A stretch of 64,000 nt of DNA from Acidocella aquatica (GTDB lineage Bacteria > Pseudomonadota > Alphaproteobacteria > Acetobacterales > Acetobacteraceae): NCBI RefSeq assembly GCF_030160635.1, contig NZ_BSOS01000006.1, positions 78,239-142,238 on the forward strand. Reading direction: 5' to 3'. Under the pieces are notes generated by a model. It was not told where the DNA came from. It did no database searches and saw only the letters and a program-made list of their open reading frames with translations. The position numbers were made by a program, and so were the translations under genes. The number at the start of each line of letters is the position of its first letter. Within the stretch, counting starts at the first letter, position 1. Positions 8,309-16,915 of this stretch are shown piece by piece.

Positions 8309-9724
8309 ATGAAAAGAAGAAGTTTTGGTTTGATGGGTGCAGTCAGCGCGGCGGCGATGAGTGCGGGGGTTGGTCTTCCGCAGAGGGCACGCGCGGCGCT
8401 GACGACGGCGGATGCCGACCGGCTCAAGAGTGAACTAACCCCGATCGGCGCCGAGCGCGCGGGCAATGCGGATGGTTCGATCCCGGCCTGGACCGGCGAA
8501 AATCTGCCGCTTGAGGGCAGCGGCCCATGGGGCATTCTGCCTGACTACTTCGCCAGCGACGCGAAGATTGTCAGCATCAATGCCTCCAATATGGAGCAAT
8601 ACAAAGACAAGCTGACACCCGGCACGCAGGCGATGATGCAGAAGTATCCGGACTTCCGGATCGATGTGTATCCGACCCATCGTACCGCGATTGCCACGCA
8701 GGAAGTGTATGACAACGCGTATAAGAACGTGACGGGTGCGGTGCCGGCCGCGGGCGGTTCGCGCTTTGGCGTTTCGGGTGTTTACGGCGCCATTCCGTTC
8801 CCGATCCCCGACCCGAACGATCCGCTTGAGGCTGGCGCACAGATTATTCAAAACCATTCCTTCCGGTGGTTCGGCCCGTATCAGACGCGCAATCTCTGTA
8901 TTTATACAATGATCGATGGCCAGTTGGTGCTGGCCACGGGTGACCGGGTGACGCAGTCCTGCCCTTACTACTTCCCCGGCGGTGATGCTGCCTCCTTCGA
9001 CAGCGGCCCTCACAGGGGCCAACTGCGCAACTTCCTGGGGCCGGTGTTTGCCCCGCCGCAGTCCAAGGGGCAGATCTACATGGAGCTGAACACGACGAAT
9101 CAGCTGGAGAATCCGGTCAAGATCTGGGAATATCTGGTGGGTCAAGGGCGTGTGCGCCGCGCGCCGGAACTACAGTATGACACGCCGGAAACGCAGGCCA
9201 ACGACCTTATCAATTATGACGAAAGCTACGGTTGGTACGGTTCGCAGGACAGGTACGACTGGAAGTCGCTCGGCAAGAAGGAGATGTACATCCCCTACAA
9301 CAACAACAAGCTGTGGAATGCAACCCAGTTTGAGGCGCATGGGAACCATTTCATTAATCCGGATCTGGTGCGGTGGGAACTGCATCGTGTATGGGTGGTT
9401 GATGCCACGTTGCACCCAGGTGAGCGTAACGTGCTGCCGCACCGTGTGTTCTATGTTGACGAGGATACATGGACCATCGCGGCGACTGACTCCTACGATG
9501 CGCAAGGCAATCTGCTTCGCGTTGTGCATATCTTCAATGAAAACCGGCCAGATATTCCTGCTGTTTCCATGGGAACGCCGGCGTTCTACAATTTCCAGAC
9601 GGGCAATTATGTGACTGTGCAGGCCCCCTGGAATTCACCGCCGTATAACCAGCCCTACCTGCTGACGCCAATTCCCGATAGCACGTTCAATCCGCAACAA
9701 ATGGCGGCGGCGGGTCAGTATTAA
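8309..9724 (+). CDS. DUF1329 family periplasmic/outer-membrane protein
   Basis: 471-residue exported protein of the DUF1329 family, often considered a LolB-like or lipid-binding partner of DUF1302 barrels. The N-terminus MKRRSFGLMGAVSAAAMSAG contains an RRSFGL element, so Tat export is possible, with a likely ARA cleavage site. The mature start ALTTADADRLKSELTPIGAE is family-typical. The family's aromatic-rich body is present, with motifs such as RWELHRVWVVDA and HRVFYVDEDTW. It begins 20 bases after the DUF1302 stop and is followed by a strong terminator, so these two genes form their own transcription unit. No enzymatic role can be assigned. Confidence 0.88.
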   Translation: MKRRSFGLMGAVSAAAMSAGVGLPQRARAALTTADADRLKSELTPIGAERAGNADGSIPAWTGENLPLEGSGPWGILPDYFASDAKIVSINASNMEQYKDKLTPGTQAMMQKYPDFRIDVYPTHRTAIATQEVYDNAYKNVTGAVPAAGGSRFGVSGVYGAIPFPIPDPNDPLEAGAQIIQNHSFRWFGPYQTRNLCIYTMIDGQLVLATGDRVTQSCPYYFPGGDAASFDSGPHRGQLRNFLGPVFAPPQSKGQIYMELNTTNQLENPVKIWEYLVGQGRVRRAPELQYDTPETQANDLINYDESYGWYGSQDRYDWKSLGKKEMYIPYNNNKLWNATQFEAHGNHFINPDLVRWELHRVWVVDATLHPGERNVLPHRVFYVDEDTWTIAATDSYDAQGNLLRVVHIFNENRPDIPAVSMGTPAFYNFQTGNYVTVQAPWNSPPYNQPYLLTPIPDSTFNPQQMAAAGQY

Positions 9725-9758
9725 GGAGGCGCCGCTCCCAAGCGGCAGCCTGACCAGC

Positions 9759-9795
9759 GGTGTGCCTCAAACAGGGGTTTTGTTTGGGGCGCACC
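9759..9795 (+). terminator. strong intrinsic terminator after the DUF1302-DUF1329 pair
   Basis: A 14-base-pair stem (9759-9772 with 9782-9795, two G-U wobbles) encloses a 9-base loop and is followed by TTTTG-TCTTTTT. It lies between the DUF1329 gene and the YCF48-like gene, so transcription of the envelope module is split or attenuated here. Confidence 0.85.
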
Positions 9796-9848
9796 TTTTG
9801 TCTTTTTAGCCTAGTGCGTTCGTGATCGGTGAAGTGAGTACGATAATA

Positions 9849-10955
9849 ATGCCAATACGCCGCCATTTTACTGTTATTCTGGGCCTGTTGTGCATGCTGA
9901 TCTCGACGCCGCTGCGGGCTGACGGTCAGGTGCCAACGGGTATCCGGCCGCTCGATACACCAGCGTTGGCAGCCAAGGTGCCGGATCAGGTAACGCTGAT
10001 TGCCATTACGAAAGCCGGTAACAGGCTTGTGGCGGTTGGTGAACATGGTGTGATTATCTACTCTGATGACAATGGCAAAACCTGGACGCAGGCGCGCGTG
10101 CCGGTTAGCGTTCTGCTAACGGCGGTTGCTTTCGCAACGCCGGCGCAAGGCTGGGCGGTGGGGCATTATGGGGTGATTCTCCATACGTCTGACGCTGGCG
10201 CCACTTGGCAACTGCAGCTCAATGGCATCCAGGCAAACCAGCTTACACTTGACGCTGCCAACCAGGCCGTTGCGCAAGACCCGAATTCGGAAGTAGCCCA
10301 GCGTGCATTGCACCGGGCAAATATATTCATGGCGGCCGGCGCGGATAAGCCATTTCTCACCGTTTTGGCGCTGAGCGCGAATGACGCGATTGCCTTCGGG
10401 GGCTACCGTATGGCGATGAGAACAACAGATGGCGGAAAAACCTGGACTGACTGGAGCCTGCATATAGGGGATCCGATCAGCCATAATCTCTATGATGTGG
10501 AGCAAATCGGGCCGTATATTGTTATCGCTGGCGAGGCTGGAAATGTCTTCATTTCAACTGACGGCGGCAATGATTTTCCAGCTGTAACGGCACCCACTGA
10601 TGCGACCATGTTTGGCGCTGTTGCAACAGGCGATAACAACGGGGTGCTTGTGTTTGGTGTCGCGGGGCAGGCGTATCGCAGCGAAGATGGCGGTAAGACC
10701 TGGCAAACGGTACAGACGTTTGGATCAGAGGCCAATTTGCTTGCCGCGCGCACGCTCGCATCGGGCGTCATTGTCGTCGTCAGTGAAGCGGGTGTGATCT
10801 ATGTTTCCCGCGATCATGCTCACAGCTTCACCCGCTTGCCGGAACCTCAGAAAATGGGCCTGTTTGATCTTGTGCAGGCTGCGAATGGTGATGTCGTGTT
10901 TGTCGGAAATCTTGGTGTGCAGCGTGTTCCTGCCCAAGATTTCGGCGTAAATTAG
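9849..10955 (+). CDS. YCF48-related beta-propeller protein (BNR/Asp-box repeats)
   Basis: 368-residue exported beta-propeller related to the photosystem II assembly factor Ycf48 (HCF136). This family accompanies RND transporters in DUF1302/DUF1329 clusters. The signal peptide is MPIRRHFTVILGLLCMLIST followed by a likely cleavage after LRA. Repeated Asp-box elements appear as DDNGKTWTQ, DAGATWQLQ, DGGKTWTDW and DGGKTWQTV. A helical insert (NQAVAQDPNSEVAQRALH) lies between the second and third blades. The ATG at 9849 gives a clean signal peptide; an in-frame GTG at 9822 would add nine residues, and neither has a strong ribosome binding site. The RND gene begins 14 bases downstream. A scaffolding role for the transporter is an inference. 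Confidence 0.85.
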   Translation: MPIRRHFTVILGLLCMLISTPLRADGQVPTGIRPLDTPALAAKVPDQVTLIAITKAGNRLVAVGEHGVIIYSDDNGKTWTQARVPVSVLLTAVAFATPAQGWAVGHYGVILHTSDAGATWQLQLNGIQANQLTLDAANQAVAQDPNSEVAQRALHRANIFMAAGADKPFLTVLALSANDAIAFGGYRMAMRTTDGGKTWTDWSLHIGDPISHNLYDVEQIGPYIVIAGEAGNVFISTDGGNDFPAVTAPTDATMFGAVATGDNNGVLVFGVAGQAYRSEDGGKTWQTVQTFGSEANLLAARTLASGVIVVVSEAGVIYVSRDHAHSFTRLPEPQKMGLFDLVQAANGDVVFVGNLGVQRVPAQDFGVN

Positions 10956-10969
10956 AACGGGGGAATTTC

Positions 10970-13366
10970 GTGACCATTCATACTGATCCATCGCCCGTCA
11001 TTGCCGATATTTCCCAATTTGATCGAAAGTCCGGTTCATTTCTGGAAGGACTGTTGTTTAATCATCGGCCGATTATTCTACTGGCCTGCCTCCTGGCAAC
11101 TTTGTTCTTTGGCTTCTCGGCGACGCAGATAAAACTGAATGCAAGCTTCGAGAAGATGATTCCGACGCACCAAGCGTTTATCGTCAATTTTCTTAAGCAC
11201 TATGACGAGCTGCAAAGTCAGGGGAATGCTGTCCGCATCGTGGTGAGCGCCAATCAGGGCACGATCATTGACGCGCACTATCTCTCGGTCCTGCAGAAGA
11301 TTAGTGACCAGGTCTACCTTCTGCCGGGCGTTGACAGAGGGTATATGACCTCGCTCTGGACGCCGCTGACACGCTGGCTGGCGGTCACCCCCGACGGGCT
11401 TGAGGGGGGGCCTGTAATCAGCCAGTATTATGATGGCAGTCCCGCGCAGTTGGAGATCGTCCGGCAGAATATTGCGAAAACGGGAAAAATCGGCGAACTC
11501 GTCAGTCCTGATTTCAAGTCGAGCATGATTTATGTGCCGTTGATGGAGAACGATAATCTCACGGGAAAACCGTTGAACTACGGCGAGCTTGCACGGGATT
11601 TGAATGGCATACGCAAGGAATATGCCTCCCAGGGAGTGACGCTGCATATTGTTGGTTTCGCCATGGTGGTTGGCGATATGATCAACGGAATCAACGAAAT
11701 TCTAGCCTTCTTCGCGGTCTCAATTCTGATCGCGACATGCGCGTTGTTTTGGTATACGCGCTGTGTGAGGAGCACGTTGCTGGTGGTAACGGCCTCTCTT
11801 GTGGCCGTCACTTGGCAAATGGGGTTACTGCCGATACTCGGCTTTGATCTCAACCCCTATTCGGTGCTGGTGCCATTCCTGGTGTTTGCCATTGGTATGA
11901 GCCATGGCGCGCAGAAAATGAACGGCGTTATGCAGGATATCGGGCGTGGCACGCATCCGCTGGTCGCCGCACGCTACACGTTCCGGCGGCTGTTCCTGGC
12001 CGGGTTCGCGGCACTTACCTGTGATGCGGCCAGCTTTGGCGTGCTGATGACCATAAAAATCGAGGCGATTCGCGAGTTGGCGCTGATTGCCAGCATGGGT
12101 GTGGGTATCCTGATCTTCACGAACTTGATAATGCTGCCAATGTTGCTGAGCTATACAGGGGTTAGCCGCAAGGCGGCGGTGCGCAGCATGCGCACCGAAA
12201 TGGCTGAGGAAGGCGGGCGGGTCTCACATCCGTTATGGGATTTTCTCGATCTGTTTACCCAGCGCCGCTATGCCACCATGGCAATTTTTCTGGCGGTGAT
12301 CCTTGGTTGCGTTGGCTGGTATGTTGGCCGTGGTGTGCAGGTTGGCGATTTGAACCAGGGCGCACCGGAGTTGCGGCAAGCCTCGCAGTACAACAAGGAT
12401 AATGCATATATCCTGAGTCATTATTCGACCGGCAGTGATGTACTGGTCGTAATGATTGATACGACGCCGGGGCAATGCACCGACTATAAGACAATTTCAA
12501 CAATTGATGGTCTGGAATGGCAATTAGACCAGATGCATGAAGTGAAGTCCACGGAGTCTCTCGCATCCTTTGCGGCCATGGCCACGATGCTGTTGACCGA
12601 GGATGCGCCTAAATGGGACGCGCTTGATCTTACGATGACCGATTATATCGTCTACGCGCCGAGCCGTCTGGTGAATCCAGATTGTAGCTTTTTGCCGCTC
12701 TACGTCTCACTCGTCGACCATAAAGCGGCGACACTGGACCATGTGGTCGCGACCATACAGAAATTCATCGCAAACCCGGCTAACCAGGGGGCCGGTTTTA
12801 AAATCTCCCTGGCAGGCGGCAACGCCGGCATTGAAGCCGCGACCAATATCGTCATCAAGCAGGCCAATGATCAGATGCTTTATCTGGTTTATGCGGCCGT
12901 GATTCTCTTCTGCTTTGTAACCTTCCGTTCCTGGCGGGCGGTGCTCTGCGCGGTATTGCCGCTTGTCCTCACCTCAATTCTCAGCCAGGCGCTGATGGTC
13001 TGGTTACACATAGGCATCAAAGTGGCGACGCTTCCGGTGATTGCGCTTGGTGTCGGCATAGGTGTCGACTATGCTCTCTATGTACTGAGCATTTGCCTTA
13101 AACAACTGCGGGCAGGGGCGAGCCTTTCGGACGCTTATCATCGTACGCTTCTGTTTACGGGAAAGGTCGTGCTGCTGACCGGGTTTACCTTGGCGGCCGG
13201 TGTGGTGACCTGGGTATTCGCCCCGATTAAATTCCAGGCTGACATGGGATTGCTGCTATCGTTCATGTTTGTATGGAACATGCTCGGCGCGATGATTCTC
13301 GTTCCCTCACTGGCGTATTTCCTGCTCCCACAATCATTGTTCAAGCCCGCCGTGGAATCCCAGTGA
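10970..13366 (+). CDS. RND/MMPL-family exporter, 798 aa
   Basis: Inner-membrane RND-superfamily transporter of the MMPL/sterol-sensing type, likely moving a hydrophobic lipid-like molecule by proton motive force. One TM segment lies near residues 33-53. A five- or six-helix cluster follows a large periplasmic loop (about 235-400), and the same arrangement repeats in the second half (one helix near 435, loop, then cluster about 640-790). Both halves carry small-residue-rich helices such as VPFLVFAIGMSHGAQKMNG and LPVIALGVGIGVDYALY. The start is GTG 10970 after GGGGGA. It forms a unit with the YCF48-like gene. HpnN-type hopanoid exporters are distant relatives, but this context points to the DUF1302/DUF1329 module. 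Confidence 0.9.
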   Translation: MTIHTDPSPVIADISQFDRKSGSFLEGLLFNHRPIILLACLLATLFFGFSATQIKLNASFEKMIPTHQAFIVNFLKHYDELQSQGNAVRIVVSANQGTIIDAHYLSVLQKISDQVYLLPGVDRGYMTSLWTPLTRWLAVTPDGLEGGPVISQYYDGSPAQLEIVRQNIAKTGKIGELVSPDFKSSMIYVPLMENDNLTGKPLNYGELARDLNGIRKEYASQGVTLHIVGFAMVVGDMINGINEILAFFAVSILIATCALFWYTRCVRSTLLVVTASLVAVTWQMGLLPILGFDLNPYSVLVPFLVFAIGMSHGAQKMNGVMQDIGRGTHPLVAARYTFRRLFLAGFAALTCDAASFGVLMTIKIEAIRELALIASMGVGILIFTNLIMLPMLLSYTGVSRKAAVRSMRTEMAEEGGRVSHPLWDFLDLFTQRRYATMAIFLAVILGCVGWYVGRGVQVGDLNQGAPELRQASQYNKDNAYILSHYSTGSDVLVVMIDTTPGQCTDYKTISTIDGLEWQLDQMHEVKSTESLASFAAMATMLLTEDAPKWDALDLTMTDYIVYAPSRLVNPDCSFLPLYVSLVDHKAATLDHVVATIQKFIANPANQGAGFKISLAGGNAGIEAATNIVIKQANDQMLYLVYAAVILFCFVTFRSWRAVLCAVLPLVLTSILSQALMVWLHIGIKVATLPVIALGVGIGVDYALYVLSICLKQLRAGASLSDAYHRTLLFTGKVVLLTGFTLAAGVVTWVFAPIKFQADMGLLLSFMFVWNMLGAMILVPSLAYFLLPQSLFKPAVESQ

Positions 13367-13541
13367 GGCATGGAAACAAGGGGCGGACCAAAATAGGTTA
13401 GTTGTTTTCTGTCCTGGCGATGCTTTCTGCGGATGGCATTGCGGGTAACGAGTATTGTGCGGGCCGTCTGACTTTGAAGCAGCGGCATTTGGAACGGTTG
13501 TCAGCAGCCGTTAAGGATCGCTTTGAAGAAAGGTCTATGGC

Positions 13542-15752
13542 ATGGCTTCTGAACCGCGGATTTTGAAGGATATCGTCGTCGTGGATTTGGGCGCCGGCAT
13601 GGCGGCCGCACTGGTTTCAAAATTTCTCGGTGAATGGGGCGCTGAGATAATCCGGGTAACGCCCGCGCAGTCCGATCCGTTTGGCACGATCTATCCAGCC
13701 TATGAAGTCTGGCGCCGTGGCAATAAATTTGACCATGAGGCCGCACACTCCACGGTGGCGTTCAACCGGTTGCTTGCCCGGGCGGACATTTGCATTACCG
13801 GCGGCGAGGATTACCCCGGCCTGGCAAGACATGATGCGACGGCTTTGGCGGCGCAGAATCCGCGTTTGATCGTTCTGGATATTGAAGCTTATCCGGCTGG
13901 AACCAAATATGCTGGCCGCCCCGCGACGGATGTGCTCGTGCAGGCACGCTCCGGGCTCGCTTATGAACATTATTCCAAACGCCCGCTGGTTATGAGCTTC
14001 GCGCCTGCGAGTTACGGCGCTGCATGCCGTGGTCTGGTGGGGCTATTCGCAGCCCTCTACGAGCGCGAGGGCAGCGGGAAGGGGCAGGTTGTCGCGACGT
14101 CGTTATTTGAAGGGGCGTTGAACTGGGCGGCCGGGTTGTGGTGTGATGTCGACAAACCCACCGAGAATACGAAGTTTGTTATGCCGAAGGACCCGTACCC
14201 GCTGATCTTCCGCTGCGCGGACGGGGTGTATGTGCATATCGTGATCGGTGCTGCGGGTTCTAAATACCGCATGTATCAGGCACTGGAGATCGACGACCCG
14301 AGTGTGCTGCCCAATGACAGCGGGATGCCCAAGCCCACCGATGATCCAAAAAACTTTTTCGGGAACATCGATCTTCTGGCCGAGCATGTGGCGAAAAAAC
14401 CAAGTGGGGAGCTGCTGGAGCGAATTTGGGCACTCGGCCTGCCTGCCGAGCCGGTGCTCCCGCCCGGCGCATGCTGGGATCTGCCGCAGATCCGGCATAA
14501 TGGCACAATTGTCACGGATGCTGATGGTACGCGCCATGTTGGTCAGCCGATTGTCATCGAGACCTGCGAAGCCCCCTTCGCCGGGCCGCCTAAACAGGTG
14601 GGGCCGCGGCCTTTGGATGGCGTGCGCGCCATCGATTTCGGCGCTTTTGTCGCCGGGCCCTACGCTTCGCTGGTGCTGGCGGATCTTGGTGCGGAGGTGA
14701 TCAAGGTTGAAACCCCGGCGGGCGACCCGAATCGCAGTATTTTCCGGTCGTGGTCGCCGGTGAACCGAGGCAAGCGTGCGATTTCAATTGACCTGAAACA
14801 CCCTGACGGGCTGGCCCTGGCGAAAATGCTCTGCACGAAATCTGACATTGTCACAAGCAATTTCAGGACCGGCGTTTCCGCCCGGCTGGGGATTGATCCG
14901 GATAGTTTGCACGCTGAAAAGCCAGAACTTATCGTGCTTGAGAGCCCGGCCTATGGCAGCAGCGGTCCGCTGGCGGAACGCGCTGGGTTTGACCTGGTGA
15001 TGCAGGCCTTGTGCGGGCATGAGTACCGGGCGGGCGGCAAGGGCAATGAGCCGTTGTGGAACCGGACTTCCATGGTGGATTATGCCGGCGGTTTGCTCGG
15101 AGCCATCGGCGCGCTTGCGGCGCTGTATCATCGTGCCAGGACGGGTGAGGGCACGACGGTTAACTGTGCCCTCGTGAGCGCCGGTATTTATCTGCTCTCA
15201 GAGCTTGTGCAGCGGCCTGATGGCCATTTTGAGGGTGCAGAGCCATTGAATGCGTCGCGGACTGGTTACGGCCCCGCGGAAGCGCTCTATGAGGCTACTG
15301 ATGGTTGGATCGCCATTGCCGTGCGTGGCGCTGCCGCTGGGGCGGCTTTGGCGAAGGTGCTGGGGCTGAGCGGCGCCCTGACCGGCGAGCCGATGCAGTG
15401 GGGGGCCGGGGAGGCCAACCTGATTGCGGACGCGGTGCGCGCGAGACCGGCGGATGAGCTGCTCGGCGCGTTGGATGCGGCCGGCGTGTGGGCTGAAAAA
15501 TGTCTGAAAAACAATGAGCGGGAAATTTTGAATGATCCCAGCCTGCATGCCGCCGGGACAATCCGCAGCGCATTTCATCCGCAATCTGGGGAGGTGCGCG
15601 AGCTTGGCCCGATGCTACGGTTCTCGCGTTCATCGACTGGTGTGCCCGGGCATGCGCCGCTGTTGGGTGAGTCGACGCGCGAGGTGCTTGTGGAGATAGG
15701 TATGAGCGAGACGGAGATTGACGCGCTTTGGGCAAAGAAGGCGGTCTCCTGA
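13542..15752 (+). CDS. tandem CaiB/BaiF fusion protein (two class III CoA-transferase domains)
   Basis: 736 residues made of two CaiB/BaiF domains in one chain: the first at about 1-350, beginning PRILKDIVVVDLGAGMAAAL, the second at about 360-736, beginning RPLDGVRAIDFGAFVAGPYA. Class III enzymes work as interlocked homodimers, so the fusion may replace a dimer of two different subunits. At the catalytic aspartate position the first domain reads VATSLFEGALNW (glutamate) and the second VNCALVSAGIYL (serine), so neither half keeps aspartate. The second half is otherwise well conserved (LADLGAEVIKVETPAGDPNR, NRGKRAISIDLKHPDG). The ATG follows GAAGAAAGG. It opens a rightward group with the AttH-like, kinase and MDR genes. 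Confidence 0.88.
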   Translation: MASEPRILKDIVVVDLGAGMAAALVSKFLGEWGAEIIRVTPAQSDPFGTIYPAYEVWRRGNKFDHEAAHSTVAFNRLLARADICITGGEDYPGLARHDATALAAQNPRLIVLDIEAYPAGTKYAGRPATDVLVQARSGLAYEHYSKRPLVMSFAPASYGAACRGLVGLFAALYEREGSGKGQVVATSLFEGALNWAAGLWCDVDKPTENTKFVMPKDPYPLIFRCADGVYVHIVIGAAGSKYRMYQALEIDDPSVLPNDSGMPKPTDDPKNFFGNIDLLAEHVAKKPSGELLERIWALGLPAEPVLPPGACWDLPQIRHNGTIVTDADGTRHVGQPIVIETCEAPFAGPPKQVGPRPLDGVRAIDFGAFVAGPYASLVLADLGAEVIKVETPAGDPNRSIFRSWSPVNRGKRAISIDLKHPDGLALAKMLCTKSDIVTSNFRTGVSARLGIDPDSLHAEKPELIVLESPAYGSSGPLAERAGFDLVMQALCGHEYRAGGKGNEPLWNRTSMVDYAGGLLGAIGALAALYHRARTGEGTTVNCALVSAGIYLLSELVQRPDGHFEGAEPLNASRTGYGPAEALYEATDGWIAIAVRGAAAGAALAKVLGLSGALTGEPMQWGAGEANLIADAVRARPADELLGALDAAGVWAEKCLKNNEREILNDPSLHAAGTIRSAFHPQSGEVRELGPMLRFSRSSTGVPGHAPLLGESTREVLVEIGMSETEIDALWAKKAVS

Positions 15753-15820
15753 AACTGGTTTGCTGATTTAACGGGAGGCGGGCGCCTGCCGTATGATGGA
15801 AACGACAAGGACATAATTTC

Positions 15821-16915
15821 ATGCTGGATGCTGCTTTGCTGAACCCGTTTGACGTTGATCCACACGACGAGCTTCCGCATCCGGCGGAGGATAAGCCGAA
15901 TTGGACCGAGTACTACTATTTCTTTGGCTTCGACAGGCAAGCGGACCATGCCATCAGTTTGCATATTGGCCGCGAGCCGACGGATACAGACATCTGGCGC
16001 GCGGTGATTGGCGTTTATCTTCCGGGCGGAAAACTGCTGGTGGGACGCTATTTGGGGCGGGACGGCACCGCGGATGGTCCTGGCGCGGGACCAATGCGCG
16101 TGCGCTGCCTGGAACCAATGCGGCGGTGGGCACTTAGCTTCGATGGATTACTGGAACAATCCGATCGTGTTGCCGCGGCTAACCACCCGCATCCAAGCGC
16201 AATTGCCGAGGTGGCGAAATTTGATCTTGTGTTCGAAGGCGCCGCGCCGATGTGGGATCTTGGAAAGAGCGATCTGTCCAAAGGTTTTGTGTTTGTCGCG
16301 GATGACACAAGCGAGGAGTCAAAGTCGCATCACTGGGAACAAATCTGCAAGGTAGGCGGCAGCCTCACGGTTGCCGGCAAGACGCTGGCTTTTGAGGGCG
16401 CGGGCAACAGGGATCACTCCTTTGGTCCGCGCGATTATACCCCGATGGTGAGCAGCATGTGGGTGAATGCGTATTTCCCCAGTGGCAAGGCGCTGATGCT
16501 GATGGGAACGAGGGTTGGACCGTTCTTCATCAAGGGTGGTTATATCTTCCGCAACGATGGCAACCCGCTGGAGACAGTTCGTTTTATTGAGGCGCCAGCG
16601 GGTGAGGGCGAGGCGGCGCCCCTTGCCAGCGTGGCGGCTGATCCGTTGGCGGACCCAGCGCAGAGGCATTTTCGGGTTGTGGTGGCGACGGCCGCGGGAT
16701 ACGAAGTGATTACCGGAGAGCTGGTACATGCCCTCTCCACTACGAATTTGTCGCCCAATCATGAACTGCTAGGCACGGATATGGCTTTTTCAGGGAAGGG
16801 ATTCCAGTTCTGCGAATGCCCCACGCGCTATTCATGGAATGGCGAGGAGGGCATGGGGCATTTCGAACGGATCACGCAATTGCGTTCTCTTCATGCAACA
16901 GGTGTGCTGCCATGA
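15821..16915 (+). CDS. AttH/CrtC-like (DUF7064-type) protein, unknown reaction
   Basis: 364 residues without signal peptide or membrane segment. The sequence resembles AttH/hydroxyneurosporene-synthase-like proteins built on a double lipocalin-type barrel: YYYFFGFD, GAGNRDHSFGPRDY and WVNAYFPSGKALM fit that group, in which the GxRDHSxGxR element is typical. Members are found beside steroid, terpenoid and acyl-CoA catabolic genes, and hydration or isomerisation of hydrophobic substrates has been suggested for relatives. The ATG at 15821 follows ACAAGGA. Its stop overlaps the start of the kinase gene (ATGA), implying coupled translation and perhaps a shared substrate. The family name is assigned from pattern memory. 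Confidence 0.7.
   Translation: MLDAALLNPFDVDPHDELPHPAEDKPNWTEYYYFFGFDRQADHAISLHIGREPTDTDIWRAVIGVYLPGGKLLVGRYLGRDGTADGPGAGPMRVRCLEPMRRWALSFDGLLEQSDRVAAANHPHPSAIAEVAKFDLVFEGAAPMWDLGKSDLSKGFVFVADDTSEESKSHHWEQICKVGGSLTVAGKTLAFEGAGNRDHSFGPRDYTPMVSSMWVNAYFPSGKALMLMGTRVGPFFIKGGYIFRNDGNPLETVRFIEAPAGEGEAAPLASVAADPLADPAQRHFRVVVATAAGYEVITGELVHALSTTNLSPNHELLGTDMAFSGKGFQFCECPTRYSWNGEEGMGHFERITQLRSLHATGVLP

Noticed and set aside
10970..13366. Considered as the missing hopanoid exporter hpnN
   Set aside because: Its direct neighbours are the YCF48-like, DUF1329 and DUF1302 genes, which form a known set with MMPL/RND pumps; a hopanoid role is kept only as a remote possibility.
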